From NCBI RefSeq assembly GCF_002410825.1, contig NZ_DHOS01000032.1, positions 114,144 through 178,143 of the forward strand: a stretch of DNA of 64,000 nucleotides, given 5' to 3'. Position 1 is the first letter of the stretch, and the number at the start of each line of letters is the position of its first letter. A program made the position numbers and the translations under genes. Shown piece after piece: positions 26,926 through 34,220 of the stretch. The notes beneath the pieces are model-generated. The model made no database searches. It worked only from the letters and a program-made list of their open reading frames with translations, and was not told the origin of the DNA. This DNA is from Proteiniphilum sp. UBA5384. Its GTDB lineage: Bacteria; Bacteroidota; Bacteroidia; Bacteroidales; Dysgonomonadaceae.

Positions 26926-28272
26926 TTAATTGATTGAAAGTTTACGGATCCTGTTGTTATCATGATCTGCTACGTAAATTGAGCCATCTTGACTGATACC
27001 GATTCCAGTAGGAGTGTAAAAGAGTGCCTCTTCTTTTCCCCCATCTTTCCATCCCGATGTACCCGGCATCCCAAGAACTGTTTCAACCATATTTTCGGGT
27101 GTTATCCGTCGTATACAGTGATTCCCCCCATCAGCTACATATATACTGCCATCTACATCACAAAGTATCTGTGCCGGTTCACGGAATTGTGCTATTTCTA
27201 ACAATCCATCCCTGTGGCCTCCATTGGTAGGGCCACTTAACTTTTTAAAAGTATTCTCAGGATCAGTCACGTCAATACTACATATACTATGGGCATTCAC
27301 TCCAGCATTTCCTCTAAAGGACATATAAAGAATATTTGGTTTTAATGGACTGAAAGTTAATCCGTAACTGTCACCTTGTTGTGTTTTGTATATAGTCTCC
27401 ACTTCATAAGTTTGAGGATTCATTTTCACAATATCCCCATAATGATAGCGAGTATAGATATACCCATCTTTAGGATTGACAGCCATACTATGCTTCCACC
27501 CCTTCGCCGGAATATTCTCATTATCTTGCCATTTCATTTCTCTTATTCTTGGTCCCCAGAATTCCTTTGGATCGAGCGTGTAGAATGAACCAATGGTTTT
27601 TTCGGTTGGAAAAGTAATTATACCCGTTTCGGGATCAGCTGCCGGAGCATTCCCTGCCACACCTCTTGTTATTGTGATAAGTTCATGTGCCAATTCGTCG
27701 ATTCTGGCAATCACATTCATTTCCGGATAACTAGTATCATTGATACCTCGGCATACTACGAAAACATTATTTTCATTGTCAACACAAAGATATCTAGGCA
27801 ACAAAACGGAGTTACTCAAATCTCCATCCTGATACTCATCTCTGCTCCCATTTCCAGCAATAGTTGTTACAGTAACTGATGTGAAATATCTAAATTTTTG
27901 ATCGTAAACTACAGAGTCATTGCCTATGGCTATTGAAATTGTACAAGTATCCCCCGGTAAACGTGGTGCTTGAACATATATCCGGCTACCTGTGGAACCA
28001 ATAACCGGTGCCCTCTTTTGATTAAACCAGACCCTGATCTCTTTTGTATTAGTACCAAAATTCTCTCCTGCTAACATTATTTTCTCCTGGAATCTTCCCG
28101 AATCTGGATAAAACGTTGATAACGTTATTGGTTTTGAAGGATTATATTCTTCGATTCCTTTTGTGTTTTCCCCATTTTTACTGCAAGAAACCACAAAAAC
28201 AGACAAGATTATCATCAAGAAGATACCTCTTTTTGATGTTTCTTGGTTTAATAGTAATTTATCAAATTTCAT
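26926..28272 (-). CDS. IPT/TIG and NHL-repeat lipoprotein heading the Sus operon
   Basis: 448 residues from the ATG at 28272. The in-frame ATG at 28335 would put a long hydrophilic leader before the lipobox (FVVSC), so I prefer the shorter start. Residues about 45-130 form an IPT/TIG immunoglobulin-like domain (FYPDSGRFQEKIMLAGENFG). From about 135 to the end there are NHL beta-propeller blades, the last two with DGSIYVADGGNHCIRRI and DGSIYVADHDNNRIRKL. Such proteins occur next to susC/susD in Bacteroidetes and are thought to be surface glycan-binding or scaffold proteins. It is separated from nanA by 184 bases, so an internal promoter is likely here. Confidence 0.88.
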   Translation of the reverse strand: MKFDKLLLNQETSKRGIFLMIILSVFVVSCSKNGENTKGIEEYNPSKPITLSTFYPDSGRFQEKIMLAGENFGTNTKEIRVWFNQKRAPVIGSTGSRIYVQAPRLPGDTCTISIAIGNDSVVYDQKFRYFTSVTVTTIAGNGSRDEYQDGDLSNSVLLPRYLCVDNENNVFVVCRGINDTSYPEMNVIARIDELAHELITITRGVAGNAPAADPETGIITFPTEKTIGSFYTLDPKEFWGPRIREMKWQDNENIPAKGWKHSMAVNPKDGYIYTRYHYGDIVKMNPQTYEVETIYKTQQGDSYGLTFSPLKPNILYMSFRGNAGVNAHSICSIDVTDPENTFKKLSGPTNGGHRDGLLEIAQFREPAQILCDVDGSIYVADGGNHCIRRITPENMVETVLGMPGTSGWKDGGKEEALFYTPTGIGISQDGSIYVADHDNNRIRKLSIN

Positions 28273-28456
28273 TTTATCAAAATTAATGTTGATTAGTGAA
28301 TAAACAGCACTCATTCTCTCTGATAAATAGCGCAAATAAAAAAATAAAAAAGGCTAAAAATCGACAATTTATTCTCATCTTTGTAATGATTTTAAGATAT
28401 TCGTGTTTTAAAATTATTGTAGAAAGGGGTACTATTTGCAGGATGTATCCCTTTCT

Positions 28457-29368
28457 CTATTTTCCCCAAAAACCGATTTCTTCCAGATCTTTCCTTAATG
28501 AATCGTACTCACCCTTATCGAACGGAGCAATCGGTAAACGGCACTCTCCGCATTCTATCCCAATCAAATTCATAATGGCTTTTCCGCCTCTTACACCTCC
28601 TCCGTATTTGATTATTACTTTGACCACTTCGATGGATTGCATTTGAAATTCCCGTGCAGATATCAGATTTCCTTCTTCCATCGCTTTCATGATATTTAAA
28701 TAAACGGAAGCCAAATAATTATAGGTACTTCCTACTCCGGCAACCGCCCCCAACGCTAATCCGCATATAAGCATCTCATCATACCCGTGTAATACTTCAA
28801 ACGCCCCATTGTCAAGATGAATGCAATCACCCATTTCCATCAGATTGCTGTGCGTATATTTTACACCGACAAGATTGGGAATCTCTTGCTTCCCTTCATG
28901 TAAAAACTGAGAAACAGGCAAACATACCCCTGTCATCGAAGGCATATTGTAATAATAGAACGGAAGTTCAGCTGCCGCAGCCGCTACGGGTTTAAAAAAA
29001 TCTATGAGGTCATGCACCGAAGAAGGTTTGAAAAAACTGGGCGCAATGGAGCCAATACCCCATGCCCCGATCTCCGCCGCATGACGGGATAGTTCCACCG
29101 ACTCGCACTGGCTATCACTCCCCACATGGGCAATCACTTTAAAGCGTCCTTCTGCAGCTCTTATCCAATGTTTCAGGATTAGCTTCCTCTCTTCCGTCGT
29201 CAATGATGTGAATTCGCCGGTAGTACCACAAACAAATACTCCCGATATACCCGAATCAGCAATATGCTGTGCATATTGATCTATAACAGCATAATGAATA
29301 TCGCCATTCGGAAGCATAGGGGTAAATGTCGCAGCTACCAAACCTTTTAGTCTCTGGTAATTTTTCAT
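28457..29368 (-). CDS. nanA: N-acetylneuraminate lyase (sialic acid aldolase)
   Basis: 303 residues, class I aldolase of the DHDPS/NAL family, cytoplasmic. It splits N-acetylneuraminate into N-acetylmannosamine and pyruvate. The Schiff-base Lys170 (GVKYTHSN) and catalytic Tyr140 (YYYNMP) are present, as is the carboxylate-binding GTTGE (48-52). Residues typical of the sialic acid branch, as opposed to dihydrodipicolinate synthase, are Asp197-Glu198 in GYDE and Ser214 in GVGSTYN, equivalent to E. coli NanA Asp191, Glu192 and Ser208. It follows the regulator and the cytoplasmic mutarotase. No ManNAc epimerase or kinase gene is in the window. Confidence 0.95.
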   Translation of the reverse strand: MKNYQRLKGLVAATFTPMLPNGDIHYAVIDQYAQHIADSGISGVFVCGTTGEFTSLTTEERKLILKHWIRAAEGRFKVIAHVGSDSQCESVELSRHAAEIGAWGIGSIAPSFFKPSSVHDLIDFFKPVAAAAAELPFYYYNMPSMTGVCLPVSQFLHEGKQEIPNLVGVKYTHSNLMEMGDCIHLDNGAFEVLHGYDEMLICGLALGAVAGVGSTYNYLASVYLNIMKAMEEGNLISAREFQMQSIEVVKVIIKYGGGVRGGKAIMNLIGIECGECRLPIAPFDKGEYDSLRKDLEEIGFWGK

Positions 29369-29428
29369 TTCAATAAACTAAATATTAATACTTTATAAAT
29401 AATAAATAATAAATAATGATATTCTGAA

Positions 29429-30481
29429 TTATTTTCTCACTGGTAATATTCGTCCTCTATAAATAGAGGGTGTTCTCATTCCCGGTTTTATTTCCCCACT
29501 GGTAATATAAAAATTGTTTTTCCACTTGGCAATATTGGTCGTAACCGGAACAGGAAAAGAAAGAATTTCCTCATAAACAAATACGCCTGCTACAGGATCA
29601 TATACTCTAAGGATATTGTCAAAACCCGGATGATGGTATGATCCGGGGAGTAACTTTGTAACACCTCCCAAAAAGACAACATCTCCTGTCTGTGCAAATG
29701 CGGTTCCCCCCATCACCGAAAATGTTCCCTGAAGCTGTGTCCAGCTATTGAGTACAGGATCAAACATGTGACCGTCAGTCAATATCTCCACATAACCTGA
29801 TGAACGGTAATCTCGTCCACTAAACAAATAAAAGCCGGCGTTCTTTCCCTTATTGATCGCGACACCCACCGCATACCCTCTGGCACTGCCGTCCCAAGCG
29901 GGCAACACAGTCCATCCTTTATCCTTGTTGTCAAGATCTAATACGAAAAAATGATTGGTCGCATTTTCTTCTATCATCTCCTCCTGACCTCCAGCTATGT
30001 ATATTTTATTATCCAAGAGGGCACCCGTAGCATTCGCCAAAGGAACCGGAAGGGAAGGCCAGTCATTGGATAATCTGAACATTCCATTTTCCTTATAGAT
30101 AAAAAACACCTCGTCAAAACAACGGTCGGCATCACATCCCCCTATACACAATACTCCTTGCTCTAATTGTATAGAAACACCATAGGCGACAGGTACAGGT
30201 AGAAAATCGGGTATCATTTTCCATTGAAATTCTCCGCTATCGATATCAACACAATAAAGTACCCTTTCCCAGTTCTTCTTTCCTCCTTCCCACGGCATCT
30301 TATCCAAGAAATTGGTACCTCCTGCAATAATCAGTTCACTACCGACGAAACCCGAAAAAACAGCAGCGACCCCTTTATTCTCTTTGTTAGATAATTGCGG
30401 AAGAGATCTCAAACTATTCCATTTTATTTGCCATGGTAACGTCCTATTATCTATTTTATAAGTGCCAGCAGTTAGGTTCAT
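29429..30481 (-). CDS. Cytoplasmic cyclically permuted mutarotase (NanM-like)
   Basis: 350 residues with no signal peptide. Kelch propeller with repeated GG turns (LIIAGGTNF, LCIGGCDAD, IYIAGGQEE, VVFLGGVTK) and the closing ITSGEIKPGMRTPSIY, almost the same as the closing block of the exported copy at 10694. It is a probable sialic-acid anomerase or epimerase acting inside the cell ahead of NanA. It lies 17 bases after the GntR regulator gene and 60 before nanA. Having one copy in each compartment is notable, because E. coli NanM is periplasmic only. The exact reaction is inferred from the family. Confidence 0.87.
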   Translation of the reverse strand: MNLTAGTYKIDNRTLPWQIKWNSLRSLPQLSNKENKGVAAVFSGFVGSELIIAGGTNFLDKMPWEGGKKNWERVLYCVDIDSGEFQWKMIPDFLPVPVAYGVSIQLEQGVLCIGGCDADRCFDEVFFIYKENGMFRLSNDWPSLPVPLANATGALLDNKIYIAGGQEEMIEENATNHFFVLDLDNKDKGWTVLPAWDGSARGYAVGVAINKGKNAGFYLFSGRDYRSSGYVEILTDGHMFDPVLNSWTQLQGTFSVMGGTAFAQTGDVVFLGGVTKLLPGSYHHPGFDNILRVYDPVAGVFVYEEILSFPVPVTTNIAKWKNNFYITSGEIKPGMRTPSIYRGRILPVRK

Positions 30482-30498
30482 ACTTATTAAGAATACTA

Positions 30499-31245
30499 TT
30501 ACTCCACAATATATTTCTGATGATACACGGCACCGTTCTTTTGTCTAATAAAAATCTTATATACCTCAAAATGCTTTTCTAAGGCTTCCCTGTATCCAGC
30601 CTCGTCTTTATCTTTCAAGTATTGCAACAGATCCCGGTGAGTTACAATCCGTCCCTCTTCTTTCAATTTAATATTAATAGGTGCCAGATATTCTTTAAAT
30701 TTATCTTTAACAAAAGTCATCACAGGATGAACTATATTTTGAAATTCAGCGATTGTTTTATTCCCTGTTATCTGATATAGTTTCGTATGAAATGAGAACT
30801 CACTGAAAGGAGCGTATTCATTGTTCTCATACATAATACCTACATTTACTATCCCTTCAAGATCTTGTATGTCTTCTTGCGTAATGTTCCTAAAAATATC
30901 ATGGCATATTCCTATTTCCAAGGCTATCCTAAAACCCAAAATATCGAACAAAGCATCCTCACTTAAAATACGGGGATCCACTACTCGCTTCATACCTCCT
31001 AAAATAGAAGGCTCTGTAAGTATCATACCACGCCGGGGACGGGTTTCAATCATCCCCATCATTTTTAATCGACTCAATGCCTCACGCAATACGCTTCTGG
31101 CTACGCCTAAAGATGCAGATAATTCCATCTCATTCGGGATATGATCTCCCGTCTGTAGGTTTTTCTCTTTAAAATAAGCCAAAAGCTTATCCTCTACCTG
31201 ATCTACTAATGTAACAGAATTATTTTGGATTTTCAGCTTTTCCAT
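30499..31245 (-). CDS. GntR/FadR-family transcriptional regulator (NanR-like role)
   Basis: 248 residues. Residues about 12-75 form the winged helix-turn-helix of the GntR family (GDHIPNEMELSASLGVARSVLREALSRL, with the wing ETRPRRGMIL), and 95-235 an FCD effector domain. FCD metal-site candidates include the His of FHTKLY and the His of THRDLL. It is the first gene of the sialic-acid cluster, directly followed by mutarotase and nanA, so a sialic-acid-responsive repressor is likely. A 17-bp perfect palindrome 38 bases upstream is a good operator for autoregulation. E. coli NanR belongs to the same superfamily, but orthology is not shown. Confidence 0.92.
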   Translation of the reverse strand: MEKLKIQNNSVTLVDQVEDKLLAYFKEKNLQTGDHIPNEMELSASLGVARSVLREALSRLKMMGMIETRPRRGMILTEPSILGGMKRVVDPRILSEDALFDILGFRIALEIGICHDIFRNITQEDIQDLEGIVNVGIMYENNEYAPFSEFSFHTKLYQITGNKTIAEFQNIVHPVMTFVKDKFKEYLAPINIKLKEEGRIVTHRDLLQYLKDKDEAGYREALEKHFEVYKIFIRQKNGAVYHQKYIVE

Positions 31246-31283
31246 ATTATTTCAATATTTCACGCCTTATGTATCAATTATAT

Positions 31284-31300
31284 TATTTGTCTGACAAATA
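31284..31300. promoter_or_regulatory. Perfect 17-bp palindrome, probable GntR operator
   Basis: TATTTGTCTGACAAATA is a perfect inverted repeat around a central T. TTGTCnGACAA-type palindromes are typical binding sites of FadR-subfamily GntR regulators. It lies 38 bases upstream of the regulator's start codon in a divergent intergenic region. I found no second exact copy in the other gaps of the cluster by eye. Confidence 0.68.
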
Positions 31301-31800
31301 TGCTATAATATTTTTAAGCGTGCAAGAAACAGATTACATTTTAACAATACAATCGTCTATTTTTAAATTAATTCACATATAAATATATTTCTATAACCAC
31401 AATTAACCTTTAAAAGGTATGAAATAAACTATCTCTAATGAAAAAGAATAATATTGACTCATTATAACAAATCACTACAGTCCATTTAAAAAAAGATCTC
31501 GTACTATATTTTGATAAAAGTGAATGTATTTTTACTAAAAATGATTCTTACATTTTATTTTTTTAGTCAAAATAGTAATTCTTTTTATTGAATTCCTTAT
31601 ATTTGTATTAAATAGTTTATTTTATCTGGTTAACAGATAGTTTTAGTTTCTTGTATGAGATCGGTCTTTTCGCCGTATAAGCAAATTGAGATACGGTGTT
31701 TGAGTATTGTTCGCCTTTTTTACTTCGCGTAATTCGCTTCTTTCTATTTGTTTAACACCACCATCTTACGCCTGTAAGATGAATTTAAAATTTTATCACT
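31301..31800. other. AT-rich divergent intergenic region with a long leader for the plus-strand gene
   Basis: The 555-base gap between the regulator and the fimbrillin-like gene is very AT-rich. On the plus strand TATATTTG at 31598-31605 fits a -7 box, without a clear -33 element, and would give a leader of about 190 bases. The leader contains two stems: 31671-31678 with 31691-31698 (CGCCGTAT/ATACGGTG), and 31763-31769 with 31774-31780 (ATCTTAC/GTAAGAT). The second ends 20 bases before the ATG and could affect translation initiation. Confidence 0.45.
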
Positions 31801-33102
31801 ATGAAAATAAAAAACAGTAAGTATGTTTTTTCAGTACTCGTATTGCCATTACTCAGTGTCTTTCTCTATTCCTGTGAAGGAGACACTATAGATTCCGACA
31901 GGGTGGCACGTACCCTCAAACTAAAAGCAGAAATAGGGGAACCGACAACCCGTGCTTCTAATGCTTCATGGGAAAAAGATGATGCCATAGGTGTCTATAT
32001 GGTAAAGTCTGGGCAACCGCTCAACACTTCCAGCCTCAGGCAGAACGTGGAATATGTAACATCCGGCTCCACTTCCTTTAATCCGGGAAAAGACGTGGAA
32101 GAAATCGCCCTTCCTTTCGATGAATCGCATGTTGATTTTATCAGCTACTATCCCTATCGTGGAAATATCGATAACTTCTCCTATCCGATAGATCTGATGA
32201 ATCAATCGGTACAAAGCAAGATAGACCTGCTGTATTCCAATAATGCCAAAGGGTTCAACTCAAAAAATCCAAACGTCCGGATGCAGTTTACACATCAACT
32301 CTCCAGAATCGTGCTGAAGATCGCTAAAGATGCGTCTGTCAATCTGAAAGAATTATCCGTAAGAATCTCCAATACCGGCACTAAGGCAACTTTTAACCTC
32401 TCCACTGGAGAACTCTCCGCTGCGCAAGAACGTGGAAGCATTGAATTTCTGGTGGATAACAATGGTTCGGCGGCAGAAGCCATTCTTTTACCGGAAACCG
32501 ATCTCTCCGATATGGAATTATGGTTTATTGTCAATGAAGAGGAATCCGAAATATACAAATTATCCTTGGCTGATGTATTCGAGATCAATGCTTTCGAGAA
32601 ATCAACCCTATACACCTATAATGTCACCCTCTTTGCCGAAAAAACAGCTATTATAACAGAAAGCAATATCTCTCCATGGATTGATGGACCTTCTGCAAAC
32701 GCAAATGCTAATAGCACTACCGATTCTCCTCCCCTTATCAAAGGCTCCAAGAAAACTCCCTTCACGGTGGCAGAAGCACAATCCAATCAAGGGAGAACCG
32801 AAGTTTGGGTGGAAGGATTTATTGTAGGATATTTTTCATCTTCCACCATGAACAGCTTTTCGACTGATTTATCCGGTGATATTTCTCAAAGTAATCTAGC
32901 GCTGGCAACCTTCCAAAACGAGACTGATCTGGCTCGGATAATACCGGTGATGTTGGGTAGCGGAAAAATCAGAGATGAATTGAATCTACGAACTAATCCG
33001 GATAATTTCAATAAAAAAGTAAAAATCAAGGGTGATCTCGGAGAATATTTCAAAGCACCCGGACTAAGAAATATCAAACAATACGAGTTTATAGCACAAT
33101 AG
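31801..33102 (+). CDS. Fimbrillin-like lipoprotein with C-terminal DUF6359
   Basis: 433 residues with lipobox LYSC (Cys25). Residues about 35-290 match the fimbrillin-like (Mfa_like_1) pattern: early TTRAS, then WEKDDAIGVYM, a YYPY segment and a C-terminal strand TLYTYNVTL. Residues about 315-432 fit DUF6359 (PFTVAEAQ, VWVEGFIVGYF, SNLALATF, DNFNKKVKIKGDL, then APGLRNI), a beta-barrel-like domain of unknown function in Bacteroidetes surface proteins. The role may be adhesion or surface binding, and no enzyme motif is seen. It is a single-gene unit with its own long leader and terminator, divergent from the sialic-acid regulator. Confidence 0.85.
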   Translation: MKIKNSKYVFSVLVLPLLSVFLYSCEGDTIDSDRVARTLKLKAEIGEPTTRASNASWEKDDAIGVYMVKSGQPLNTSSLRQNVEYVTSGSTSFNPGKDVEEIALPFDESHVDFISYYPYRGNIDNFSYPIDLMNQSVQSKIDLLYSNNAKGFNSKNPNVRMQFTHQLSRIVLKIAKDASVNLKELSVRISNTGTKATFNLSTGELSAAQERGSIEFLVDNNGSAAEAILLPETDLSDMELWFIVNEEESEIYKLSLADVFEINAFEKSTLYTYNVTLFAEKTAIITESNISPWIDGPSANANANSTTDSPPLIKGSKKTPFTVAEAQSNQGRTEVWVEGFIVGYFSSSTMNSFSTDLSGDISQSNLALATFQNETDLARIIPVMLGSGKIRDELNLRTNPDNFNKKVKIKGDLGEYFKAPGLRNIKQYEFIAQ

Positions 33103-33116
33103 CAACCAATTCAATA

Positions 33117-33154
33117 AATGTCAGGAAGTTACTTACAAGCAACTTCCTGACATT
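33117..33154. terminator. Two-way hairpin terminator
   Basis: AATGTCAGGAAGTT (33117-33130) pairs perfectly with AACTTCCTGACATT (33141-33154), a 14-bp stem with a 10-base loop. It lies between the convergent fimbrillin-like and SGNH hydrolase genes. No long T-tract follows in either direction. Confidence 0.72.
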
Positions 33155-33168
33155 CCTCCTCAAAAATA

Positions 33169-33870
33169 TTATTTAAACTCCTTCCACATGAGGAGCGTCC
33201 GGGCAATGGCATTCTCCACCAGCGGCCCCATGATGGCATATCCTTCTTTATTGGGATGAACACCGTCTTCCGAAAGTTCTTTGGGTAGACCATTGCGGTC
33301 ATCAGCCATTACAGAGAAGAAATCACAGTAGACAGCCCCATGTGTGGCAGCATACTGCTTGATTCGACTATTCAGTTCCACAATCTTAGGAGCCGGTTCC
33401 AGACCAGGACGCCAGGGATAATCATATGCAGGGAGCACCGAACATAACACAACTTGTATGCCGTGCGATTGTGCCAATTCCGTCATGGAATAGATATTAT
33501 CTTCAATCATTTCCAATGTAGAAGGACCGGTATTTCCTGCAATATCATTGGTACCAGCCAGAATTACCACCACTTTGGGCCATAAATTAAGTACATCCTG
33601 ACGGAAACGAAGTAACATCTGCGGCGTGGTCTGCCCGCTAATACCCCGATTGATGTAAGGACGACCTTCAAAGAATTCAGGCACCTTTTCTTTCCAACCC
33701 TGGGTAATGGAATTCCCCATAAATACCACCCGTTGATCACATGTTTTTGCGGGAGCCAGTTTTGCATTATCCTCCCTGAACCGGTTCAGGTTCGCCCAAT
33801 CTTGGGCCTCCACCAATAATATACCACTCATCGCAAATACCAACACAAGAAATAATTTTTTCACATTCAT
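33169..33870 (-). CDS. Secreted SGNH/GDSL hydrolase (probable carbohydrate esterase)
   Basis: 233 residues with a signal peptide (cleavage near residue 22). SGNH blocks are complete: block I MGNSIT with Ser54, block II with Gly79 (RGISG), block III GTND with Asn108, and block V DGVHP with Asp202 and His205. The family removes acyl (often acetyl) groups from sugars or lipids. Placement next to the sialic-acid locus makes sialate O-acetyl groups a possible target, but the protein is much shorter than typical NanS-type sialate O-acetylesterases, so this is a guess. A TATTTTTG box on the minus strand at 33909-33916 may be its -7 element. Confidence 0.88.
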   Translation of the reverse strand: MNVKKLFLVLVFAMSGILLVEAQDWANLNRFREDNAKLAPAKTCDQRVVFMGNSITQGWKEKVPEFFEGRPYINRGISGQTTPQMLLRFRQDVLNLWPKVVVILAGTNDIAGNTGPSTLEMIEDNIYSMTELAQSHGIQVVLCSVLPAYDYPWRPGLEPAPKIVELNSRIKQYAATHGAVYCDFFSVMADDRNGLPKELSEDGVHPNKEGYAIMGPLVENAIARTLLMWKEFK

Positions 33871-34220
33871 CTTATTTTTTTGTTGTTTTGAAATTGATTT
33901 TTGAATGTCAAAAATAGTTATTTAATTGATGACCTAAACTATTATTCGTCGATTTATTTGGATGATACATCGATTATAAGCCCTAAAAAAATCTAAAAAG
34001 AGGTATAACATTACTTTTTCTCTACTTTAATAGGTACTTTTGATAGATTTTTTTGCGCAATAATTAGGGTAAGGAATCTTATTAGAGGAGATGGCTGATA
34101 AATCTGCCTATAGGTCAACCCAACAAGAACTTCAACGGATATTTCGATTTTCGGGAAGCGGTAACGATATGGTAATACCCGGAGATGCACGTTGACCTAT
34201 AAAAATTACAACACAATTGT
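33871..34220. other. Divergent intergenic region (SGNH gene / efflux operon)
   Basis: 350 AT-rich bases with no ORF of note. Promoter-like -7 boxes are TATTTTTG on the minus strand (33909-33916) for the SGNH gene and TACTTTTG on the plus strand (34035-34042) for the efflux operon. Neither has a convincing TTTG at -33. I see no other structure. Confidence 0.35.

Noticed and set aside
26880..26963. Extended start of SusC at 26963
   Set aside because: It overlaps the upstream IPT/NHL gene and places the signal peptide 30 residues inside the protein.
29394..29420. AATAAATAAT tandem tract before nanA
   Set aside because: Simple AT-rich low-complexity sequence in a promoter gap; no sign of a regulator site or CRISPR-like unit.
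9385..31245. Rhamnogalacturonan-II (Dha/Kdo) as the substrate, because GH33 and GH78 co-occur in RG-II loci
   Set aside because: NanA keeps the Neu5Ac-type residues Asp197, Glu198 and Ser214, and NanM-like mutarotases accompany it, so sialic acids fit better; the rhamnosidases remain unexplained.
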